Origin: Amycolatopsis sacchari
GTDB taxonomy: Bacteria > Actinomycetota > Actinomycetes > Mycobacteriales > Pseudonocardiaceae
DNA length: 59,022 nt
NCBI RefSeq assembly: GCF_900114035.1
Contig: NZ_FORP01000033.1
Coordinates: forward strand, 1 to 59,022
Direction of reading: 5' to 3'
The notes under the pieces: model-generated
Told to the model about the DNA's origin: nothing
Database searches by the model: none
What the model saw: only the letters and a program-made list of their open reading frames with translations
Shown here: positions 1 to 6,562 of the stretch, in pieces
Position numbering within the stretch: position 1 is the first letter of the stretch
Layout of the letters: each line of letters starts with the position of its first letter
Position numbers and translations under genes: made by a program

Positions 1-180
1 CACCCCCCGGATCATGACCTCGACTGGGGGCATCAGTCATACCGAACCTGGCGACCACAGCTCCTTGATCAGGAACCACGAAAAAGGTAACGGGGGGCGG
101 TGGTTTCTGGCGGGTGGCGGAAGGGTTGGGCTGGGGCACGGAACGGCGCGGTGGCGGTGCGGCGCACCTTCGGGCGGCGC

Positions 181-304
181 GTGGTCAGCGCAGGCGCATC
201 GGCGCCGCGATGCCACCCCCGGCACGTCTGCCGAGCCGGTACCTCAGTCCTCCGCGCGGCGGCGGCGCCGGGGGATGGCGTCCGTCGTGCCGTGGGCGGC
301 GAGC
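181..304. repeat. Perfect 124-bp direct repeat, copy 1
   Basis: Bases 181-304 are identical to 579-702, an offset of 398 bp. Copy 2 overlaps the 3' end of the membrane-protein gene that ends at 642, so this copy carries an isolated duplicate of that gene's last ~19 codons, with its own stop at 244-246 on the minus strand and no reading frame upstream. It is a non-coding echo of a coding end. Perfect identity suggests a recent duplication or ongoing homogenisation. Confidence 0.9.
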
Positions 305-578
305 CTTCGGGCGGCGGGTGGTTGAGCCCCGGCACGTCTGTCGGGCCTCCGCGCAGCGGGCGGCGCGGGTCCGCCCCGACGCGCAGCGGCGCTGCCACCC
401 CGGGCATTCTGCCGGGCACCAAGCCTCCGTATAGCGGCAGCGGCGCCTGATCAACCGCGGCGTGGCAGCGGCACTTGTCAGCCCAGGCACGCCTGCCGGG
501 CGCCAAGCCTCAGCAGCGGCGCGGGTGATCAGACCCCGCGCGCGGCGGCGGCGCGCCAAGCCCCCGCACGGCGGGCGT
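305..578. repeat. Degenerate GC-rich repeat field between the two 124-bp copies
   Basis: No credible gene is seen here. The stretch holds several decayed copies of the unit found in the flanking perfect repeats: a GGCA..TGCC hairpin core (about 329-341, 403-417 and 483-500) followed by a CCAAGCCTC- or GCCTCCGCG-like segment and a GCGGC run. Units recur at roughly 60-100 bp. It looks like an intergenic minisatellite or REP-like cluster downstream of the gene ending at 642. Confidence 0.6.
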
Positions 579-702
579 GTGGTCAGCGCAGGCGCATCGG
601 CGCCGCGATGCCACCCCCGGCACGTCTGCCGAGCCGGTACCTCAGTCCTCCGCGCGGCGGCGGCGCCGGGGGATGGCGTCCGTCGTGCCGTGGGCGGCGA
701 GC
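579..702. repeat. Perfect 124-bp direct repeat, copy 2 (overlaps gene 3' end)
   Basis: This is the second copy of the 181-304 repeat. Bases 642-702 encode the C-terminus and stop codon of the adjoining minus-strand membrane-protein gene, and 579-641 are its downstream region. The repeat therefore crosses a gene boundary, which points to segmental duplication rather than a mobile element. No terminal inverted repeats or transposase are visible. Confidence 0.9.
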
Positions 703-2723
703 AGGTCGCTCACCGACCGGCCCGCGGAGTGCGAACCGCCCTCCTCCGGGGCGGCGCGGCGGCCGGTCGGGGGTTCGGGGTCGGGCTTGGCGTGACTACC
801 GTGCGAGGGCGCCTGCCACGACGGCGGCTCCCCCTCCGGACGGCGCCGGCGGCCGCCTCCGGACTGCTCGGCGGGGCTTTCCTCGTCGTCCGGACGGCGG
901 CGACGGCCACCGCGGAACTCCTGCGCCAGCCGCCGGACCTCCTCGGGCAGCGTGGGGTTGGACGCCGCGGGCAGGTCGTCCTCGGGCGGCGCGACGGGCT
1001 CCACCGCCGGGCGCGACAGCTCAAACCGAGATTCCGGGGCAACCGGCTCCACCGCCGGGCGCGACAGCTCAAACCGAGTTTCCGGGGCAACCGGCTCCAC
1101 GCCCGGACGCGACAACTCAAACCGCGACTCCGACGCAACGGGCTCCACCGCCGGGCGCGACAACTCAAACCGCGACTCCGGCTCCGGCTGCGCGGGCTCG
1201 CTCGCGGGCCGCGAGGCCTGGAACCGCGGTTCCGGTTCGACGGGCTCCACCGCCGGGCGCGACAACTCAAACCGCGACTCCGGCTCCGGCTGCGCGGGCT
1301 CGCTCGCGGGCCGCGAGGCCTGGAACCGCGGTTCCGGTTCGACGGGCTCCACCGCCGGGCGCGACAACTCAAACCGCGACTCCGGCTCCGGCTGCGCGGG
1401 CTCGCTCGCGGGCCGCGAGGCCTGGAACCGCGGTTCCGGTTCGACGGGCTTCATCGCCGGGCGCGACGACTGGAAGCGCGGCTCGGGCCGCTCCACCGGC
1501 GTCATGCGCGGCCGGGACGCCTCGAACCGGGACTCCTTCTTCGCCGCGGCCGCCTCGAACCGCGGCTGCACGGGCTCCATCCGCGGCTGCACGGGCTCCA
1601 TCCGCGGCCGCGAGCGCTCCGCCCGCCCCTCGAACCGCGGCTGCACGGGCTCCATCCGCGGCCGGGACCGCTCGGCCCGGCGCGGCTCGGCGGCACGCGC
1701 GGCCGGCGGTTCCGGGGTGGCGGGCGCGGTGTTCCCCTGCCCGTTCGACGACGGCAGCTCGCTCGTCGAACCGGACGTCTTCTCCCACGCGGCGGTCCAG
1801 TCGGCGTCGACGGGCTTCGCGAGCTGGGTGGGCTCGTCCACCGGCTCGGGCTGCGGCGCGGCCGGCGCCTGCCTGCGCCGCCGCTCGGACGGGCTGAACG
1901 CGGGCCGCGTCGCTTCGGCCGCGCTACCGAACCGGGGTGCGGGTTCCTGCTTCCTGGGCGGCGGCGGGTTCACGCGGGTCTGCTGGGCGGCACGCGCCTC
2001 GGCGGCGGCCTTCGCGACGCTCGCCGCGGCGTGTCCGCCTGGCTGCCGCTGCGCCGCGGGTTCCGCGCGGCGGGGCGGGAGGTCGAGTGAACGTTCGGGG
2101 CGGCGGGGCTCCGGCGCGGCCGCCCGCCCGACTGGCCGCGCCTGTGGTTTTTCCCGGACGCGGTCGAGGTGCTCGGTCGGCCGTTCGGGCGGCCGGTTCG
2201 CGCTCGCTGTCAGCTGCGGCGGGGTGAAGCCGTTGTCCCCCTCGACGATCTTCTGCTCCTCGCGCAACGCCCGCATCCGCGTGGCCTGCGCGGTCAGCGC
2301 GATGCGTTCGAGCAGCACCTCGCCGCCGAACAGCGACTGCAGGTTGTCCCTGAGCGCGGCGACCTCGGCGCGCAGCGAGTCCAGCTCTTCCCTGGCGTCG
2401 GCCTGCATCTTGGCGCGCACGTCGTTCTCGATCTCGAGCTCGTACTCGCGCCGGGCGGCGATCTCGCGCTCCAGCTCCAGCTCGTAGACCTCCTGCGCCT
2501 GCGCGACCGCCTCCTCGGTGGTGGCGGCCTGCTTGCGGTACCGGACCGCGAGGAACGCGCCGACGAGGGCCGCCCACAACGCGGCGACGATGCCCAGCCG
2601 CAGGTAACGGATGTCGTCGGCCAGCACGAGCGCGAGGGTCGCGGCCACGGCGAGGGCCAAGCCGACGACGAACCACGGCCTGCCCAGTAGGCGGCCGCGC
2701 GAGTCGTCGCCCACGCCAGTCAT
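642..2723 (-). CDS. DUF6779-like two-helix membrane protein with long repetitive proline/acidic tail (Rv3604c-like)
   Basis: A protein of 693 aa. Two transmembrane helices (about residues 17-35 and 41-60) are followed by a charged coiled coil (about 67-160) and a very long Pro/Glu/Arg-rich cytoplasmic tail. The N-terminal half and the position next to the folate operon match M. tuberculosis Rv3604c, recalled as DUF6779; the function is unknown. Residues about 426-575 are tandem repeats: three 16-residue units around SRFELSRPAVEPV, then three identical 34-residue units that add a RFQASRPASEPAQPE segment. The ATG at 2723 is preferred over a GTG at 2732; neither has a strong ribosome site. The gene lies 69 bp from the DUF3180 gene on the same strand. 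The C-terminus is duplicated downstream (181-304). Confidence 0.75.
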   Translation of the reverse strand: MTGVGDDSRGRLLGRPWFVVGLALAVAATLALVLADDIRYLRLGIVAALWAALVGAFLAVRYRKQAATTEEAVAQAQEVYELELEREIAARREYELEIENDVRAKMQADAREELDSLRAEVAALRDNLQSLFGGEVLLERIALTAQATRMRALREEQKIVEGDNGFTPPQLTASANRPPERPTEHLDRVREKPQARPVGRAAAPEPRRPERSLDLPPRRAEPAAQRQPGGHAAASVAKAAAEARAAQQTRVNPPPPRKQEPAPRFGSAAEATRPAFSPSERRRRQAPAAPQPEPVDEPTQLAKPVDADWTAAWEKTSGSTSELPSSNGQGNTAPATPEPPAARAAEPRRAERSRPRMEPVQPRFEGRAERSRPRMEPVQPRMEPVQPRFEAAAAKKESRFEASRPRMTPVERPEPRFQSSRPAMKPVEPEPRFQASRPASEPAQPEPESRFELSRPAVEPVEPEPRFQASRPASEPAQPEPESRFELSRPAVEPVEPEPRFQASRPASEPAQPEPESRFELSRPAVEPVASESRFELSRPGVEPVAPETRFELSRPAVEPVAPESRFELSRPAVEPVAPPEDDLPAASNPTLPEEVRRLAQEFRGGRRRRPDDEESPAEQSGGGRRRRPEGEPPSWQAPSHGSHAKPDPEPPTGRRAAPEEGGSHSAGRSVSDLLAAHGTTDAIPRRRRRAED
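997..1446 (-). repeat. In-frame tandem repeats: 48-bp x3 then perfect 102-bp x3
   Basis: Units start at 997, 1045 and 1093 (48 bp, near-identical) and then at 1141, 1243 and 1345 (102 bp, base-for-base identical). Both periods are multiples of three, so the reading frame of the membrane-protein gene is kept and copy number can change without a frameshift. Identity at synonymous positions indicates recent expansion. Copy number could also be wrong if a short-read assembly collapsed the array. Confidence 0.95.
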
Positions 2724-2792
2724 GCCGAACACCGTACCCTCTAGTTACCCGTCTGAGACCTAGTCGGTACTTCGAACGGTCGGTTCTCAGCG

Positions 2793-3254
2793 TTAACCGG
2801 TCGGGTGATCGTCGCGATCCTGATCACGTGTCTCCGGGGTGCGGCAGCAGTGTTCGAGCCACAGCGCGGCCGCCGTCAGCACCACCGCGCTGATCGCGCC
2901 GATGATCGCGCTGCGGAGGTCGTTGGCCGCCGCGGTGATCTCGTCGGCCCGCGGTACCAGCGCCACGAGCGCCCCTAGCCACGCCCCGAACATGAGCGCG
3001 CCGAGCAGGGAAGACGCCTTCGCGAGCGCCACGGCCCGCGCCACCCCGATCGCGCCGGTCAACCGTCCACTTCGGATTCGCGTGCGGATGGAGAAGGCGA
3101 GCACGGTCTCGACGGCGGCGATCACCACGAGCGTGATCCCCGCGTACCTCGGCAGCCGGGGCAGCGAGGAGTAGGCGAACTTGAAGGCGAGGTAGGCCAG
3201 CACGACGCCCACCAGCCCGGCGACGATCAGCTCGCGGGGCCGTGTGAAGTGCAT
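2793..3254 (-). CDS. DUF3180 family membrane protein (Rv3605c-like)
   Basis: A protein of 153 aa with four predicted transmembrane segments: LIVAGLVGVVLAYLAF near the N-terminus, YAGITLVVIAAVETVLAF, a third around LGALMFGAWLGALVAL and a fourth at IIGAISAVVLTAAALWL. A short polar tail rich in D, R and T follows. Membership in DUF3180 rests on this architecture and on the location beside the folate operon, where M. tuberculosis has Rv3605c. The function is unknown. The ATG at 3254 starts directly before the first helix; an in-frame GTG at 3278 would add eight residues. The gene is divergent from the MerR gene, only about 50 bp away, so the two promoters must be close together. Confidence 0.75.
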   Translation of the reverse strand: MHFTRPRELIVAGLVGVVLAYLAFKFAYSSLPRLPRYAGITLVVIAAVETVLAFSIRTRIRSGRLTGAIGVARAVALAKASSLLGALMFGAWLGALVALVPRADEITAAANDLRSAIIGAISAVVLTAAALWLEHCCRTPETRDQDRDDHPTG

Positions 3255-3278
3255 GGTTTCAACCGTACCGTGCGACAC

Positions 3279-3309
3279 TTGACTCTCCAGTGACTGGAGA
3301 CATCAGCAT
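3279..3309 (+). promoter_or_regulatory. MerR-type promoter/operator
   Basis: A TTGACT -35 hexamer (3279-3284) is followed by the perfect palindrome CTCCAGT-G-ACTGGAG (3285-3299). A 19-bp spacer puts the -10 position at 3304-3309 (CAGCAT). Overlong spacers carrying the operator are the hallmark of MerR-regulated promoters, so autoregulation is likely. The same short region may also affect the divergent DUF3180 gene. Confidence 0.7.
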
Positions 3310-4207
3310 GGATTCCGTGGGCAGGACGTTCACCATCGGGGAGCTGGCACGCCGCACCGGCCTGCCGGTCAAGACCATCCGGTTCTACTCCGACGAGGAG
3401 CTGCTCCCGCCCACCGACCGCACGGCGGCGGGGTACCGGATCTACGACACCCGGGCACTGGCCCGGCTGGAGCTGATCAGGACCCTGCGCGAGCTGGGCC
3501 TCGGCCTCGACGACATCGCCGAGGTGCTCGCGGCGCGGGCTTCCGTGCCGCAGCTGGCCGAACGGCACCTGGAGGCGCTCGACGAGCAGATCCGGCGCCT
3601 GCGGCTGCGGCGCGCGGTGCTGCGTGCGGTCGTGAAGAGGGAATCCGAACCAGAGGAAGTGAAGCTGATGAACAAGCTGGCATCGATGTCCGACGAGGAG
3701 CGCGCCCGGCTGGTCGACGAGTTCTGGGACGAGATGGTCGCGGGGCTCGGCGAGGAGGACGAGTTCCTGGTGCGAATGCGCTCGGCGAAACCGACGCTCC
3801 CGGACGATCCGACGCCCGAGCAGGTGGAGGCGTGGGTGGAGTTCGCGGAGCTGGTCCGGGACCCGTCGTTCCGCGCGCTGATCCGCGGGATGAGCGAACG
3901 GCACGCGCGGCAGGAGGACCTGCGCGTCCTCGCGGAGCGCCAGGACCTGTGGTGCGACTGGACCGACCGGGCGAAGGCGTTCCTGGACGCCGGGGTCGCG
4001 CCGTCGTCGCCGGAGGGCCGCGCGCTGGCCGATGAGGCGGCCGGGGCCCTCGGCATGGACAAGCGGACCCTGGCGGACCGCATCGACGAGGGCAACGACG
4101 CGCGTGCCGAGCGGTACTGGCAGCTCATGGCGATCATGAACGGCTGGCCGCCGATCCCGACGCGCTACCCCTCGGTGGAGTGGCTCGTGGCGGCGCTGCG
4201 AGCGTGA
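3308..4207 (+). CDS. MerR-family transcriptional regulator
   Basis: A protein of 299 aa. An N-terminal MerR winged-helix domain begins with TIGELARRTGLPVKTIRFY at residues about 9-28 and runs through AGYRIYD, followed by a dimerisation helix (about 85-115). A long C-terminal region of about 180 aa carries many charged residues and a WCDW segment; it is not the short metal-binding tail of classical MerR or SoxR, so the effector is unknown, possibly a small organic molecule. The gene interrupts the conserved order folK-DUF3180, is on the opposite strand from its neighbours, and is followed by a decayed folK 3' fragment, so it looks inserted. The ATG at 3308 overlaps the predicted -10 element; an in-frame GTG at 3317 may be the real, leaderless start. 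Confidence 0.85.
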   Translation: MDSVGRTFTIGELARRTGLPVKTIRFYSDEELLPPTDRTAAGYRIYDTRALARLELIRTLRELGLGLDDIAEVLAARASVPQLAERHLEALDEQIRRLRLRRAVLRAVVKRESEPEEVKLMNKLASMSDEERARLVDEFWDEMVAGLGEEDEFLVRMRSAKPTLPDDPTPEQVEAWVEFAELVRDPSFRALIRGMSERHARQEDLRVLAERQDLWCDWTDRAKAFLDAGVAPSSPEGRALADEAAGALGMDKRTLADRIDEGNDARAERYWQLMAIMNGWPPIPTRYPSVEWLVAALRA

Positions 4208-4210
4208 TTT

Positions 4211-4258
4211 CGGAGCCGGAGGCCGGGCCGGGCGACCACGACCGCCCGGCCGACCCTC
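4211..4258 (-). pseudogene. Decayed copy of the folK 3' end
   Basis: About 48 bp here aligns without gaps to 4298-4345, the 3' end of folK, at roughly 79% identity. Read on the minus strand it gives VARPGLRL where folK ends [12 protein letters not shown]; the stop codon is lost in this copy. A perfect 9-bp stem, GGCCGGGCG/CGCCCGGCC (4226-4234/4243-4251), lies inside it and may now serve as a terminator for the MerR gene. It is best explained as a duplication scar left when the MerR gene entered the operon. Confidence 0.55.
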
Positions 4259-4294
4259 GGTACGTCTGAAAGCGACCTCAGCACTACGGCCGCG

Positions 4295-4786
4295 TCACAG
4301 CCGGAGGTCGGGCCGGGCGATCACGCCTGCCCGGTCCGCCTCCGGCAGTGCGGCCAGCAGGTCCGCGATCGGGCCGTGGCCGGGCAGGACCGCGTGCGGC
4401 TCGATTTCGTGCCACGGGACGAGAACGCTCGCCCGCTCGGGCGTGCCGGGGTGTGGCAGCAGCAGTTCCGGATCATCCGAACGCACGCCGTCCACTGTCA
4501 CCACGTCCACGTCCAGCGTCCGCGGGCCCCAGCGCAGCTCGCGCACGCGGCCGGCGGCCTGCTCCAGCGCCTGCCCCGCCCGCAGCCACGCCCACGCGTC
4601 CCGCGCCGGATCGTCCACGATGCACACCGCGTTGAGGAAGTCCGGCTGGTCCTCGACACCCCACGGCTTCGTTTCGTACACAGTGGACACCGCCCGCACG
4701 ACATCGCCCAGGCCGGTGATGACGGAGCGCAGGTACTCCAGCCGATCGCCGAGGTTCGAGCCCAGCGAAAGGACCGCGCGGCTCAT
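4295..4786 (-). CDS. folK: 2-amino-4-hydroxy-6-hydroxymethyldihydropteridine diphosphokinase
   Basis: A protein of 163 aa, full length for HPPK. It transfers pyrophosphate from ATP to 6-hydroxymethyl-7,8-dihydropterin in cytoplasmic folate synthesis. The N-terminal [10 protein letters not shown] (residues 6-15) and the family signature [10 protein letters not shown] (85-94), with its two metal-binding aspartates, are intact. The ATG at 4786 overlaps the stop of folB (4783-4785), indicating translational coupling. It is the last gene of folE-folP-folB-folK. In mycobacteria the operon continues into DUF3180; here a MerR gene and a duplicate of the folK end intervene. Confidence 0.95.
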   Translation of the reverse strand: MSRAVLSLGSNLGDRLEYLRSVITGLGDVVRAVSTVYETKPWGVEDQPDFLNAVCIVDDPARDAWAWLRAGQALEQAAGRVRELRWGPRTLDVDVVTVDGVRSDDPELLLPHPGTPERASVLVPWHEIEPHAVLPGHGPIADLLAALPEADRAGVIARPDLRL

Positions 4787-5148
4787 CGTTCCCGCCGGAC
4801 GGTCACCGCCACGTCGTCGAACGTGAGCGGGATGGGCGCGGACGGCTTGTGGACGGTCACCTCGACCGCGGTCAGCCGTTCGTCGCGGATCACCTCGTCG
4901 GCGATCTTCCCCGCGACGCTCTCGATGAGGTCGTAGGGCTCGCCGCCGACGATGTCCGCCGCGAGCTGCGCGAGTTCGCCGTAGTGCAGCGTCCGCTTCA
5001 GGTCGTCGGTCTCGGCGGCGGGCGTCAGGTCCAGCCACACGGTGATGTCCACGACGAACTCCTGCCCGTCGCGTTTCTCGTGCTCGAACACGCCGTGCCT
5101 GCCGAACACCCGAAGGCCGGTGAGCGTGATCCGGTCACCCACGGCCAC
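4783..5148 (-). CDS. folB: Dihydroneopterin aldolase
   Basis: A protein of 121 aa. It cleaves 7,8-dihydroneopterin to 6-hydroxymethyl-dihydropterin and glycolaldehyde. Conserved features are GVFEHEK (residues 19-25, with the pterin-site Glu22), Tyr56, the YDLIES segment (72-77) and the catalytic lysine in HKPSAPI (Lys101). The GTG at 5148 overlaps the end of folP by 14 bp; an alternative GTG lies two codons downstream. Its stop overlaps the folK start. The homo-octameric enzyme acts between the folE products and folK. Confidence 0.95.
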   Translation of the reverse strand: MAVGDRITLTGLRVFGRHGVFEHEKRDGQEFVVDITVWLDLTPAAETDDLKRTLHYGELAQLAADIVGGEPYDLIESVAGKIADEVIRDERLTAVEVTVHKPSAPIPLTFDDVAVTVRRER

Positions 5149-5974
5149 GCTCCCACGCCGCGGCGACGGTGACAGCGTCCAGCGACGCCCCCACCGAGTG
5201 CACCCGCACGCCCCACGCACCGGCGGCCGCGGCGAGCGCGGAGATCGCCGCCGTCGCGTCCTCGCGGCCGGACGGTGGCCTCGGCTCGCCGTGCTCGTCC
5301 GCGAGCAGGCGCCCGAGAAAGCGCTTACGGGACGCGCCGACCAGCACCGGAAAGCCCATGTCCACAAAGGACCGAAGGTCGTGCAGCAGCGCCCAGTCGT
5401 GCGGCGCGTGCTTGGCGAAGCCCAGACCGGGATCCAGCACGATGTTCTCCGCCGACACACCCGCACCCAACGCCGCGTCCACCCGTGCCGTCAACTCGGC
5501 GCGCACCTCGGCCACGACGTCGTCGTAACGCGCGAGCTGGTTCATGTCCTTGCTGTGCCCACGCCAGTGCATGAGGATCCACGGCGCACCGGTGGCGGCG
5601 GCGACCTTCGCCATGTTCGGGTCGGCCAGTCCGCCGGAGACGTCGTTGATGATCGCGGCGCCCGCGTCCACCGCGGCCTCGGCGACCGCGGCGCGCGTGG
5701 TGTCCACGGACAGGCACAGCCCGTCGGCCGCGAGCTCACGGATGACGGGCAGCACGCGGTCGATCTCCGTCTGGGCGTCCACTCTGGACGCTCCCGGCCG
5801 CGTGGACTCCCCGCCGACATCGATGACGTCGGCACCCCGCGCCCACATCTCGTGCGCGTGCGCGAGGGCGGCACCGGTGTCGAGGTAGCGACCGCCATCG
5901 GAGAACGAATCGGGCGTGACGTTCAGGACGCCCATCACCACGCAGCGCCCGGGCGACGGCAGGGCCGTGCTCAC
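5135..5974 (-). CDS. folP: Dihydropteroate synthase
   Basis: A protein of 279 aa, a TIM-barrel enzyme that condenses p-aminobenzoate with hydroxymethyl-dihydropterin pyrophosphate; it is the sulfonamide target. The signature [14 protein letters not shown] is at residues 15-28 and the second motif GGESTRPG at 54-61; DPGLGFAK and the VGASRKRF loop follow in the expected order. The GTG at 5974 overlaps the folE stop as GTGA, so translation is probably coupled. It has the normal length and intact motifs, so it should be functional. Confidence 0.96.
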   Translation of the reverse strand: MSTALPSPGRCVVMGVLNVTPDSFSDGGRYLDTGAALAHAHEMWARGADVIDVGGESTRPGASRVDAQTEIDRVLPVIRELAADGLCLSVDTTRAAVAEAAVDAGAAIINDVSGGLADPNMAKVAAATGAPWILMHWRGHSKDMNQLARYDDVVAEVRAELTARVDAALGAGVSAENIVLDPGLGFAKHAPHDWALLHDLRSFVDMGFPVLVGASRKRFLGRLLADEHGEPRPPSGREDATAAISALAAAAGAWGVRVHSVGASLDAVTVAAAWERGRG

Positions 5975-6540
5975 CGGCGGCCCTTGATCAACTCCAGGGC
6001 CTCCGCGCGGGTCGAGGCGGAGGACTGCAGCAACCCGCGCACCGCGGAGGTCGTCGTGCGGGCTCCGGCCTTGCGGATGCCCCGCATCGACATGCACAGG
6101 TGCTCCGCCTCGATCACGACGATCACCCCACGCGGCTTGAGCTTGCGCTCCAGCGCGTCGGCGACCTGCGACGTGAGCCGCTCCTGCACCTGCGGCCGCT
6201 TGGCGTACAGGTCCACCAGCCGCGCGAGCTTGGACAGCCCCGTGACCTTGCCCTGCCCGTTCGGGATGTAGCCGACGTGGGCCACCCCGTGGAACGGGAC
6301 CAGGTGGTGCTCGCAGGTCGAGTAGATCGGGATGTCCGTGACCAGCACCATCTCTTCGTGGGACTCGTCGAAGGTCCGGTCCAGCACGCTGTCCGGGTCC
6401 GTGTAGAGCCCGGCGAACATCTCCTGGTAAGCCCGCGCGACCCGGGCCGGGGTGTCCCGCAGCCCGTCCCGGTCCGGATCCTCGCCGACGGCCAGCAGCA
6501 ACTCCCGCACGGCCTTCTCGGCACGTGCCTGGTCGAACAC
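5971..6540 (-). CDS. folE: GTP cyclohydrolase I
   Basis: A protein of 189 aa from the GTG at 6540. It converts GTP to 7,8-dihydroneopterin triphosphate, the first folate step. Zinc ligands are visible in STCEHH (Cys76, His79) and [11 protein letters not shown] (Cys149). The GTG has a GAGGA ribosome site seven bases upstream. The reading frame stays open and conserved-looking ([10 protein letters not shown]) for another 13 codons up to the ftsH stop, matching the length of the mycobacterial enzyme, but no ATG, GTG or TTG exists there. A non-canonical start is therefore possible. It is coupled to folP by a GTGA overlap. Confidence 0.94.
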   Translation of the reverse strand: MFDQARAEKAVRELLLAVGEDPDRDGLRDTPARVARAYQEMFAGLYTDPDSVLDRTFDESHEEMVLVTDIPIYSTCEHHLVPFHGVAHVGYIPNGQGKVTGLSKLARLVDLYAKRPQVQERLTSQVADALERKLKPRGVIVVIEAEHLCMSMRGIRKAGARTTTSAVRGLLQSSASTRAEALELIKGRR

Positions 6541-6562
6541 CGGCCCGTCCTCGCGGGTCAGC

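Noticed and set aside
1..40. Possible start (ATG at 40, minus strand) of a DUF2520-like gene running off the left edge
   Set aside because: Only 13 codons are visible (starting TDAPSRGHDPGG), with no family motif and only a weak ribosome site; the syntenic expectation alone is not enough.
1141..1446. CRISPR-like array
   Set aside because: The units are contiguous, in-frame, and have no unique spacers.
462..2090. Long plus-strand open frame through the first gene
   Set aside because: It is a shadow of the repetitive minus-strand gene; composition is Arg/Pro/Gly-rich and it has no domains.
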